This document shows, one piece after another, positions 25,313-35,583 of a stretch of DNA of 64,000 nt. The stretch lies in assembly GCA_020310875.1 (NCBI GenBank), contig CM035408.1, positions 145,132,407 to 145,196,406 on the forward strand, read 5' to 3'. Each line of letters starts with the position of its first letter. The first letter of the stretch is position 1. The translations under genes and the position numbers were made by a program. The DNA is from Ceratopteris richardii. Taxonomy: Eukaryota > Streptophyta > Polypodiopsida > Polypodiales > Pteridaceae. The notes under the pieces are model-generated. The model ran no database searches. It was not told the origin of the DNA and saw only the letters and a program-made list of their open reading frames with translations.

Positions 25313-26898
25313 ACAAAAGGTTATGCTCAAAAGAGAGGCATGAATTTTGATGACGCCTTCACGCCCACATATCAAATGACTACCATTCATAGCATTTGTG
25401 CACTTCTAGTTCATCATGGTTGGAACTACATCAATTGGAGATTAAAAATCCATTTCTAAATGGCAACTTACATGAAGAAGTGTATGTATTTCAGCCCCAT
25501 GGTTTTGTGCAGAAAGGGGCTGAAAGCAAAGTGTGCAGGTTGAAAAAGCCATTATATGGGTTGAAGCAAGCACCATGTGCTTGATACGAAAAGATTTATG
25601 CCTAGTTGATTGCATATGGTTTTGAAAATATTCCAATTGAGAGAACCTTATATGTTAAGCATGCAAATGATGTACTTTTGATCATCATTGGACCTAATGA
25701 GAAGCATATTGTTGGTTCTAAGGCTGATTTACAAGTCTCTTTTGAGATGTCAGATGTGGGGCATTTGCACTATTATTTGGGCTTTCAATTTATGCAAGTT
25801 TATGGAGGATTGGCTTTGTGTCAAACAAAATGTATTGACATCTTAATGCAACATTTTTGCTTTGAAGATTGCAAATCTATTGCCACTCCTATTGGAAGCA
25901 GGTTTATGGTTGAGTCTTCATGATGTTGGAGATGCATTTGATGTTGTTATCTATCAGCAAGATGTTGGATGCTTGATTTACTTATGCATAAATCAGCCTG
26001 ATATTTAGTTTATTGTCTCTTAGATGAGCACGTTTATGCATTGCCAATGTCTCAAGCATTGGTAGGTGGTTAAGCACATCTTTCGTTATTTGAGTGGTAC
26101 CTAGCTACTTAGATTGTTTTATCCCAATGGAGATCATTACTGCTATATTTACATGCTTTTTTTGACTTATACTTGGCTCATTGCTATGACACTCGTGTGT
26201 CCACCAATGGTTTTAACTTCATGTTTGGTAGCTCATGCATATCTTGGTTAAGCAAGAAGCAACCTAATATGGCTACTTCTAGTCGTGAGGCTGAATATAG
26301 GACAACTTTCACAAGGGTTGTTAAGTGTGTGAGGCTCAGATGGCTTTTGGATTATTTGGATGTTGGTCAGCCTTTTGTTACCACCATCTTCACTGATAGT
26401 TAGAGCACATTGGCAGTTTGCGAGGAACCTTGTGTTCCATGCTCAGTTTGACATGCATTATCATTATGGCAAGGAGAGGTTCTCTGTTGGAGAGATCAAT
26501 TTGACATATGTGCACACACAACAGACCTTTTCACAAAGACTCTGCCTAGGGAGAAGTTTGAAGCTTTTCACAGAGCTTTAGGCTTACTTCCTTTTGTGAA
26601 TTGATGTCTTTCCACATAGCTTGCCACTTCCTTATACATGAGTGCTAGCTTCTTGTTGACCACATCACTCTTAGGGGGGATTTGTTGATATATATGCCTA
26701 TAACCCTAATGAGTCACTTATCTTTGTACATTCACTCTTTAAGAGGTTTTTTCCCTCAACTTGTATATGCGCCTAACCCGAATGGGTCACTTATTTTCGT
26801 ACATTCACTTGGTAATTCATTCAACATTGTGTTGTGCTCCAAGCTTCTTCTTCTTCGTTATGTTGTTCGTGTGCTTTGCCAAACCTCAAAATCTTACA
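25313..26898 (+). mobile_element. Copia-A, right part (RT, RNase H, 3' LTR), broken
   Basis: Continuation of the Copia-A reverse transcriptase after the Copia-B insertion (KGYAQKRGMNFDDAF at its start), then RNase H to about 26600, polypurine tract, and 3' LTR. Same family as Copia-1 but more decayed; broken in roughly ten places. Its 3' LTR end directly abuts integrase sequence of another family member. Confidence 0.88.
26683..26898 (+). repeat. Copia-A 3' LTR, rearranged
   Basis: Starts TGTTGATATATATGCC, ends atcttaca. Unlike other family LTRs it has two copies of the block from tatatgcc to tttgtacattcac, and lacks the usual gtagtgatgtgtgtgaac part, so it has rearranged internally. Confidence 0.8.
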
Positions 26899-28196
26899 CC
26901 TATGTAGACACCTCATTTGGAAATTACCTATCCTTTGTGACTTTTAGGCATGCATGGGTGTATCCATTGAAAGCAAAGTCTGAAGTGTCTATGTGCTTTA
27001 AATACTTCTTGGTTATGGCTGAAAATTTGAAAGTATGTAAAATGGGAACCTTTCGTTCCCATCGAGTGGGCAACATATGTCTTCTGAGTTCAATGTATTT
27101 ATGCCTAAGCATGAGATAAAAAATCATTATACAATTTTGTATACACCTCAAAAAAATGGATTTGTTGAAATGAAGAACAAGTCTCTCATGGAAATGGTGA
27201 GGTATATTGTAAAAATTTAGGCCGTACTACATAGTTTTTAGGTACAGTTCTAAAACCAAAGGCCATTGTGTGTATCATCCACATACTAAATGATTTTTGA
27301 GTAGTTGTGATGTTGGTTTTGTGCAAGATGCAATTCAGCCCTTACTTTCATATACCGAAGACATGAGTTAGCTCAAAGGTTGTGTATGAAACTTTTCTAC
27401 CTCTTTTTAGCAGGTGGAAAATCAAGTGTTTATACAGATGTGGCAATTTTTCAACCTTATAAAGTTTCAAATGATAATGTAGATCATTCCATTTCTGATG
27501 CAAACTTACATGATGCACTTGTTGATGAGAGGAGTGACATAGAAGAGGCAAAAACTCTGCCTAAATGACTAGTGCAAAATTTCACAGATAACAAATTAGA
27601 TGCACCTTCTCATATCATACTCATTTAAGGTCTCATAATGATTGCTTTGTGCTAGATTGTTATGCAATGGCTATCTCTAGCCTTTGTGATGAGAATGAAC
27701 CTAGTATTTTTTAGAAGCACAAAATTCAAAAAATTGGATGGCTATTATGCAATTAGAATATGATTCTATTGTGAAGAATGATACTTTCTTTATGTGATTT
27801 GCCTCCAGGCAAAAAGGCCATTGGCAATAAATGGGTATACAAGCTTAAACATAATCTTGATGGAATGGTTGATAAGTATAAGGATAGCCTTGTTTCCAAA
27901 GGTTATGCTCAAGAGAGATGCATTGATTTTTATGAGATCTTTGCTCCCACATCCCAAATGACCACTTGCTAGAATGTACATGGTTAGAATGTACATCAAT
28001 TGGACATTAAAGGTTTAGCCCCATGGTTTTATGTAGAAAGGGCATGAAAATAGTGTCCATGTTGAAAAAAGACATTACATGGTTTGAAACAAGCAACACA
28101 TGCTTGGTATGAGAAGATTCATGCCTACTTGCTAGCACATGGTCTTGAGAACTATCCAACTGAGAGCGCCTTATATGTTAAGCATGTAAATGATCC
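26899..28196 (+). mobile_element. Copia-C remnant (integrase to RT), broken
   Basis: Begins inside the integrase (tatgtagacacctcatttgg, compare 14300 in Copia-1) and runs through the linker and part of the reverse transcriptase before ending at about 28196. Same family as Copia-1. No LTR of its own is visible. Heavily decayed, roughly ten breaks and some missing blocks. Confidence 0.82.
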
Positions 28197-28391
28197 CATT
28201 CTATCCTAATTAAAACATTCAGTGTTATTCCATCCATTCTTGGGAGCTCCATTCATACTCCTTTGAAGTGGAACACCTTTAGGAAGGGGGGAGTTTTTCA
28301 TCTCTTCACTCTAGAGAGCATTCTATCCTAATTAAAAGATTGAGTGTTATTCCATCCATTCTTGGGAGCTCCATTCATACTCCTTTAAAGT
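28197..28391. repeat. 73-bp direct repeat, two copies
   Basis: 28197-28269 and 28319-28391 are nearly identical (cattctatcctaattaaa to actccttt-a/g-aagt), with about four differences, separated by 49 unrelated bases. It begins exactly where the Copia-C match stops. Origin not recognised. Confidence 0.9.
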
Positions 28392-28738
28392 ATATATAAG
28401 TTGGTGTTATATTATTTTGGTAGACATATAGATTTGTTCATATATTCAAGATATATTGAGATTTCATCAAGAGCCAACTAAGCATTATATGCAACCATCA
28501 GGTATGGTTCTATCATATTGAGTCAATTTGTAGCTCAATTGGGTAGAGCAAAAAAAAAAGCACTCTAGAGTCCGTGTGTGTTGCTTGTTAAGCATGTGTG
28601 TGCATGATTCTATGTTTTGGAAAATGAATTGGAATCAATAAATCATCGTGCACTGGCATCTCTACTATGGAGAGTGCTATAGGCTTGATTAGGAGCACAT
28701 ATAAGACATCTAGTGATTCCAAGAGTGCAATTGACACA
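28392..28738. other. no recognised gene
   Basis: AT-rich spacer. It contains tagctcaattgggtagagc at about 28522, a good tRNA box A, followed by an A run but with no box B within the expected distance. Confidence 0.4.
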
Positions 28739-29060
28739 TGTTGATATATTTAGGTAGTGATGTGTGTGAACACACTAGGACCACCGGGGCACTTTTTTCC
28801 CTCTTTAGGAGGTTTTTTTTCGCTCGACTTGTATATATGCATATTGCCCCAATGGGTTACTTATCTTTGTACATTCTAATGGTAATGAATTCAGTATTGT
28901 GTTGTGCTCCAAGATTTTTCTCCTCCCTTGCGCTGTTCGCATGCTTCCGCAGACCTCAAACTCCAACAATTGGTATCAGAACAGGTTGCCGATTCATCTA
29001 GGACATCATCAACACCCCTCCGGTCACAGTCTCAGAATTGCACAAAATGCGGTGAGCATA
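28739..29060 (+). mobile_element. isolated Copia 5' LTR, primer site and leader
   Basis: LTR 28739-28968 (TGTTGATATATTTAGG to ctccaaca), then attggtatcagaac as primer site, then about 75 bases matching the Copia-1 leader (compare 12375-12440). After that the match to the family stops. A truncated copy of the Copia-1 family. Confidence 0.88.
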
Positions 29061-31761
29061 CTTAGGCCCACATCACAATTTGAGCTTGTTTTGGAGTCCA
29101 AATGCACTATCGCAGTGCTTGTGTGTCATATAATATTCAAAAGGTTGGGATCACCTTTTGAAGAAGGATGCCACATGGCATCACATGGGTATTTATACCA
29201 CTTGGTAGAAAAGATATGAAGAGGCCTCATATAGAGAGTGAGTCTCTAGTTGAGAGCAAGAGATAACATAATGAGCAGCTCGGCGGTTGGGTGGTACAAG
29301 AAACAAACTCTCTGCCTGTGACTGACGGCAGCCCACGATGGCATAAGATTTCCAATCGACATCGAATGGTGTCTCAGAGTAGCATAAGGACTTGACAATG
29401 GTATTAGAGCAGGTACACGACCTTTCGCCTATGTAGAACATGGGAATTGATCTCTCTCCACTAGTATGGAGGGTGCTCATCTTAACCGACATGCCATATA
29501 CTATTCTTAAAGCTTCTACTGTCGCCTACACCATAGACTTCCTTTCAACTAGCTAATGGGCATCCAAGTTGCATCCTTAAATCCGGGAAACACCCAAGTC
29601 ATGTTCAAGTCTATTGCACGTGACAATGGAAAAAGGACATTGGTTTTGTAGATACTCCTCTACATGCAATTGAAAGGAAAGGAGAAAAAGGACAATTTCT
29701 AATGGGGATCGAGAACGAATAGGAAAGATGCAAATTGGATGTACATGCTGCATATGAAGAGTCCGTATATGAAGAGATTTCTTTCCATGGACTTTCTGAA
29801 ACCATGGTTCCAAGTGAAAGAGGATGGAGTTTCATCTTAATTATAGGTATTGCTATTTTACTTTTGAAAGGGTTTGAATTTAAGGAAAGCACAATGAAGC
29901 ATTTGGGGGCCAAGTTCTTAGAGGGAAACCATTTATATGGAGATTATGGAATATATACTCTCATCTTGAGTTAAGGACTCCCTCAACGTATAAGAAAGTG
30001 TAAGCTTTATATGCCTTCAAAAAAAGCTACTTTAATGATTTTTCACATAAATTTTAGGGGCTATTTTTTATAAGTAGCCATTTTGGGAAAGGGAAATGAA
30101 GCGGGATTTTTCTTACTTTGGTAGAGAAAATCATGCACACATATAGTGTATGGAATTTCATATAAAATCAAGATATCCAAAATATAGCTCAGTATTATGA
30201 GAGCTTCAAGCTCCACAAAATCACTGTTTGAGAAAAAAAAATCAGCACCTTAAAGTAAGAATTTCCCATTTTGGAGGAGGGAAAAAGAGGTGAATTAGGT
30301 ATGGATGGATGGAAAGAATTATGTATACTGAGAGTATCTTATATGGAATTCACAATGGAATCATAGAATTCATTAAAAGGATAAGTTAAGGACGAATTTT
30401 ACTTCCTCAAAAACCCCTTCCCGTACTTTTTGGAAAAAAATTCAGATGTTAACTTTTGCCAAACTCCACTTTTGAGAGTAAGAAAAGGGACCATTTAAGA
30501 GGCTTCCCATGGATTAGTGCATACATAAATGAAGTATGGTGTATGTTTTACCATGGAAAATGAGAAAATCCAAGAAAAATCCACATCATGAGTGGATTAG
30601 AAGCTTGCTAAAATCTCCCATTTAAGTTTTTGCATGAAAGTAAAAATCTTGATTTAGGCTTCTTTTGGGGAGCAAATTAGCATGCACGAAGGGAGGATTT
30701 GGAAAGATGAAAATAGGCCCAAGAATCTTCATATATTTCTCTCGTACATTATGGAGAGAATTTTAGGATTTGCTTGATGGAAGAATGCTTTTGGGCACTC
30801 CAAAAATCACATTTTCACACTTTTTTCTAACTCCTCCACCAGTCCACTATTTTGGCATGTCCCGCTTGGAAAGGCCATATCTTGGGCTAGGAAACTCTGA
30901 ATTGGATGTTCTATGGCTCGTTCCAAAGAAAACAAGCTAGAATTTCAATTTAGAAAAAGAAATTTTGGAAATTATCTATTTTTGCAGGTCTGTACAGGTC
31001 TAGTAAGTCTGAATAGTTTTTGGCAACTACCTTCTGGGAGCCATATCTTACAAATCGTGAAGACGATTGAATTAATTTCACTTCGAGACACTTGCACATG
31101 ATATATATTTCATTTTATGATTATTTTTAGGTCCAAAAAAGGGCTTTGCAGGTTTAAAGAGCGATTAAAAATGTGTCGTAAATAGATCGTAGAATATGTT
31201 GCAAGTGACTTGCTTCCTGAGCAACATATTCTGAATTTGCTATACTTGTCCGATCGTAGTATTTTATTCAAGTACAGTTCTGGATAGTCATTGATTGCTT
31301 ATCTAATACACACTCATACACTACTCCGAGTTTTCGCACCCATGGGAACTGAAATTCTTTTGGGAGATGTGGAACATTAGGACTAAAGTAAATTAGGCCA
31401 AGGGAGATTGTTTTTGTTTCTTCTCATACTATCAATTGGAATTGCTTTATGTATTCATTGAATGTGCATTCGAATACGTAAACAATTAAAGATATTCCAT
31501 ACATACATAGTGTGACGACTCATTCGTAAATTAGATCGAGTTAAACAAAAAAATGAAGTTAAGCTATTATGTTAGTAAATCAATGAACTGAAAACGCGAG
31601 CCTATGATATGGGTTTTAATTGACTAACATCTCTTTCTTGAGTTTTTACGGCACCTAAGATTGCTTCAAGCACCTGGCATGTGCCGTTGGATTTGGCCGT
31701 TGGCTTGATCCACCAACAGTGCATCTGCAACTTTTGACACCGTGAGAGAGAAAATTGAATA
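29061..31761. other. no recognised gene; possible further LTR fragment
   Basis: At 29399-29411 tggtattagagca resembles a Met-tRNA primer site and is preceded by cttgaca, so 29110-29398 may be the end of another LTR (a tatttatacc is seen at about 29190). No internal protein region follows, so this stays weak. The rest is AT-rich without coding signal except for a hairpin at 31191-31232. Confidence 0.35.
31191..31232. repeat. perfect inverted repeat, 12-bp arms
   Basis: agaatatgttgc (31191-31202) and gcaacatattct (31221-31232) are exact reverse complements around an 18-base loop. Could be a hairpin in RNA or a tiny foldback; no function known. Confidence 0.8.
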
Positions 31762-31975
31762 CACTCTAACATATCAAGGGCATACCGACGTTGTCCATAT
31801 CGACGGTCATGCCTCGGCGTCGGTATGACCGTTAAAAATGCTTGAGAAACCACGGATGCAATATCGACGGTATGAGCCTCGGTATAGGTGTCGATAAGTT
31901 ACTGGAAATTACCGACGCTTATACCGATGCTCATATCGACGCTCATACCGACGCATCATTTTAACCGGACCCGAG
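31762..31975. mobile_element. possible CACTA-like terminus with subterminal repeats
   Basis: Starts cactctaacatatc, similar to a degenerate CACTA terminal repeat. It is followed within about 200 bases by roughly nine copies of ataccgacg/atatcgacg variants in both orientations (from 31791 to about 31950). Dense short repeats in both orientations just inside the end are typical of En/Spm (CACTA) elements, and 'accgacg' motifs are common there in plants. No matching opposite end was found in the window and no transposase was recognised. Confidence 0.5.
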
Positions 31976-32063
31976 AGCAAAAATTCGACATTTGCTCGCG
32001 TTTTGAATGAAAGTCCACTTCTGTCGAGTTTGCGCGTGCGAACTACATTTCGAGCATACTGTG

Positions 32064-32116
32064 TACACACATCTCTCTCTTTCTCTCTCTCTCTCCCTCT
32101 CCCTCTCTCTCTCTAC
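32064..32116. repeat. CT-rich tract
   Basis: Runs of (CT)n with (CCCT) interruptions, upstream of the first exon-like cassette. Confidence 0.9.
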
Positions 32117-32234
32117 ACACAGCTCTCTATTTCTCTAGATCTGAAATTTTAGTAAGTATTGCACATACTGTAGCACCCTTTCTCTTTCTTTGTGTTTTCC
32201 CTTTTCTAATTTCTCTTGTCTTTAGTTTTGCAAG

Positions 32235-32320
32235 AGCTTTTTGGCGTGAGTTCTTTGGAATTCGATGAAGGACAACATTAAGTGGACTTTGACGACAACG
32301 CTCCAAACAATTACATTGAG
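32235..32320 (+). other. exon-like cassette 1
   Basis: 86-base segment bounded by a pyrimidine-rich acceptor (tttagttttgcaag) and a consensus donor (gtaagtgattg at 32321). It ends with a reading VDFDDNAPNNYIE that parallels cassette 2, but a stop lies upstream in that frame. Similar to cassettes 2 and 3, including about 60 bases of the preceding pyrimidine-rich stretch and the following gtaagtgattgttttg. Confidence 0.6.
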
Positions 32321-33008
32321 GTAAGTGATTGTTTTGTTTTTGATTGATATAGAATAAGATAGAGAGAGAGAGATGAAAGAAAGAGAGAGATCTAGAGAAA
32401 TATAAACAGCAAGAGAGAGAGAGAGAGATGAAAGAGAAAGAGTGAAAGAGAGAGAGATGAAAGAGAGAGAGAGAGATATGAAATAGAAAGAGAATGAGAT
32501 AGAGAGAGAGAGATGCATACATACATACACACACATATGCACACACATACTCACATACACACATGCATATTTCATACACACTCACATACATATTACATAC
32601 ACACATGCATATACATACACATACATATTACATACTCACATGCATATGCATACACACATATACATACATACATGCATATTACATACACATGCATATTACA
32701 TACATGCATGCATATACATACACACACATATGCATACTCATACTCACATACATACATGTACACACACATATACATACATACATGTACACACACATGTATA
32801 CATATACACATGCATATGCATACATACATACACACATATTTGCATGTACACACACACACATACATATATACACACACACATATACACACACTCACATATG
32901 TATACACACACATATGTGCATACACACATGCATATGCACACATACATACACTCTCTCTCTTTCTCTATGTCTTCTCTTTTTTAATTTCTCTTCTCATTTG
33001 TTTTGCAG
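32321..33008. repeat. GA-rich then (CA/TACA)n microsatellite
   Basis: After the cassette-1 donor come interrupted (GA)n at 32358-32511, then acacatgcatac-type CA/TA arrays at 32512-32950, then a CT tract and a pyrimidine-rich acceptor leading to cassette 2. Translations rich in His/Thr/Tyr here are artefacts. Confidence 0.92.
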
Positions 33009-33093
33009 GAGCTTTCTGGCTGATTCTTTGGGATTTGGAAAGAGAGGACGTCGATTGGGCTTTGACGAGAGCGATCAAAAGAATTACATCAAT
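33009..33093 (+). other. exon-like cassette 2
   Basis: Acceptor attttgttttgcag, then 85 bases, then donor gtaagtgattg at 33094. One frame is fully open: SFLADSLGFGKRGRRLGFDE, followed by SDQKNYIN. This is the most exon-like of the three. The protein family is not recognised. Confidence 0.6.
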
Positions 33094-33649
33094 GTAAGTG
33101 ATTGTTTTGTTTCTTATTATAAATAGAGATAAAGAGAGAGAGAGAGAGAGAGAGAGATGTTTTAGGGTTAGGGTTTTAGGATTAGGGTTTTTGACTTTTA
33201 CACATATATGCACATAATACATACACACATGCACACATATACACATGCATACATACATACACATACACATACACACACATCATATATACATACCCACATA
33301 TGCATACACACACATGGATACACACACATGCATACACACATACACACATATGACATATACATACACACATATGCATGTTTTAGGGTTAGGGTTTGGTTTT
33401 TGGCTTTTAAATATATACACACATGCATACACACATATACACGTATAAACACATAATACATATACATATACACATATATATATACATGCATACACACATA
33501 CACCCACTCACACACACATATACATACACACTCACATATGTATACACACACATATGTGCATACAAACATGCATATGCACACATACATACACTCTCTCTCT
33601 TTCTCTATGTCTTCTCTTTTTTAATTTCTCTTTTCTTTTGTTTTGCAAG
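33094..33649. repeat. microsatellite with two telomere-like stretches
   Basis: (GA)n at 33132-33157, then tttagggttagggttttagg at 33161-33180, a (CA/TACA)n array, a second tagggttagggttt at 33381-33394, and another CA/TA array to about 33595. The last 100 bases before cassette 3 (33549-33649) nearly repeat the 100 bases before cassette 2 (32909-33008), with about three differences. Confidence 0.9.
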
Positions 33650-33709
33650 AGCTTTTTGGCTGATCCTTTGGGATTTGGCAAGAGACGATGTCAATTGGGC
33701 TTTGACTTC
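33650..33709 (+). other. exon-like cassette 3 (truncated)
   Basis: Acceptor cttttgttttgcaag, then sequence matching cassette 2 to ggctttgac at 33709, after which it diverges with no donor. About six differences from cassette 2 over 59 bases. Reading SFLADPLGFGKRRCQLGFD. Confidence 0.55.
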
Positions 33710-34799
33710 TGATTTTATGGGTGTTCACGGTCACTCCCATGGAAGCTGTCAGTACTGCAGTTCATAAGTTGCCATCAACGTCTATCAGTGACATATGAAC
33801 TGTTGAGAAATTGTGAGTGGTATAACAAATGATCACACAAGATATATGAGAGGAGTTACAGAATAAGAGAGGTTTTAATTGGATGATTAACAGATTCTCA
33901 AGTTGGATTATGAACACGAACAGTGAATTCTAATTTAGAGATGCATTGAAATCTGTACTCAAATCAAGGAGCTATTCACAACACAAAATTCAGCATTAGG
34001 TGCAGTACATGTAGTCGGAGTTGAACCCAGAATGACTCTTGAATTCCTCTCTCTCTCTCTCTCTAAATCTGGAATGTACAAAAAAACGTTTTTCTCTAAT
34101 TTATAGCTTACGTATTAAAAGCGCAGATCAGGAAGGTTCTGAGCTCACGTCGATATGGTGAGAATAACATATGTTGCCAGCAGTTTATCTATTTTGCATG
34201 ATGTATAATCAATGACGTGATAGTTCTGTTCAAAAGACATTAGGTAGACGTAATTTCGAAAAGCAAGCAATTGAGTGTGGTGAATATTTGAAAAACACTA
34301 TGGTAGCGCAAACTTGAAAACTCAGAGTATTTGAATACCTCTAATTCATATATAAAAGAGTTCATATAGATAAAAACTCATCTGTACATCTTTCAAAAAT
34401 AGCTTCTCCTACTGGTTAACCCTAGTAAAGGCAAACCCTAATTTCTCTTGAATAAAAGGCCTATTTTGGAACCTTAGAATCACAATTTATCCTAACTCTA
34501 ACTGTAAGATGCCATATTGATTTTCCCACCCAAAAAAAAGATGTATAGCTAATAATGAAATTTTATGTCTAGGATATTCTGATCATGTCTCTGAAATTTT
34601 GTAGCACTAAGTTTTTACATTCTCTCTCTAGAGAGTTGTTGCATGAAATTTGTGTCTTACATTTGAGCATGAAGATGAAGGAATCTGAAAAAGTGTTGTA
34701 TGAGAGAAAGGTAGAGTACTCTTAATAGAAAAAAATTACCTGATTGAATTTTTTTTCGTTCTTGTGTTTTATGTCACATTTGGTCCCATGAAGATAGGC
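33710..34799. other. no recognised gene
   Basis: A (CT)n tract at 34047-34064. No coding region, RNA gene or element end was identified. Confidence 0.35.
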
Positions 34800-35583
34800 T
34801 AATGAACTCTAGAATTTTTGATATTGCAAGGCCCAAAAGTGATATCTGGAAGCAGATTTGGACCTGGGGTGTCTCTAACACTACTGAACAGATTGAAGAA
34901 CTCAATATTTTTGTGTCTCACAAACTTAAGCTAATTCATCACCATTTTTTAGTTACAAGGCTTAGAAAAGTGCCATTTTCCAACACTTCAAAAAAAATCG
35001 AAGCCTTGATTCATCTTATTCATGTTCGTGGATTTAGAAAATGCACATGGGTATATGGGTTATTTCAGGTGATTGACATGTGTGTGAGTGTGTTGCAGGG
35101 ATCACCTCTATTTTTGCAGGTACAATTCTTGAGGTGGACATGAAAAGTAGATGTATGGGTGGTTTGGAAGACTTGCATGAGACATGCAAAAAGACGCTAT
35201 CTTGGAGCATGCAGATTCTAAGAGTGCATGTCTAGGAAGGCATGATTGGTCGTGCACTGGCGAAAGGTGGAGATCCAAAAAGACGAAGATGGAGATATAG
35301 GAAAGGAGGATGGTCGTACATTGATCACGATCGTTTTTGGCTTCTGAGATTGGGATTGAGATTGTGACTGTGATTGAGATTGGGATTGAGATCAGCTTAG
35401 GGGTGGTCAGGTGGATTGATAGATTTTGTAATGCAGATTAGAACTACTTGTAAATCTCCACAGATAATAAGATTCTCTCTCTTCTTGTTCTGCATATACT
35501 TTGCTTTTCTTCTTCATATCTTGTTGCACTGAAGTCTATTATTCTGTTTGTGATTGTGATTGAATATTAGGAGACTTATTACA
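34800..35583 (+). repeat. probable 5' LTR of the Gypsy element (left end unknown)
   Basis: Sequence immediately before the Gypsy primer site must contain its 5' LTR, ending ttattaca at 35583. The left boundary cannot be set because no second LTR copy is present in the window; 34800 is only a placeholder. Confidence 0.4.

Noticed and set aside
28519-28545. tRNA gene or SINE suggested by tagctcaattgggtagagc
   Set aside because: Good box A but no box B or tRNA fold downstream; an A run follows directly. Likely chance or a fragment.
31785-31955. CRISPR-like or regulatory repeat array from the accgacg motifs
   Set aside because: Motifs are short, in both orientations and irregularly spaced in plant nuclear DNA; a transposon subterminal region explains them better.
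32513-33126. Long His/Thr/Tyr/Ile-rich open readings on both strands
   Set aside because: Products of translating CA/TA/TACA microsatellites; periodic composition in all frames, no start or splice context.
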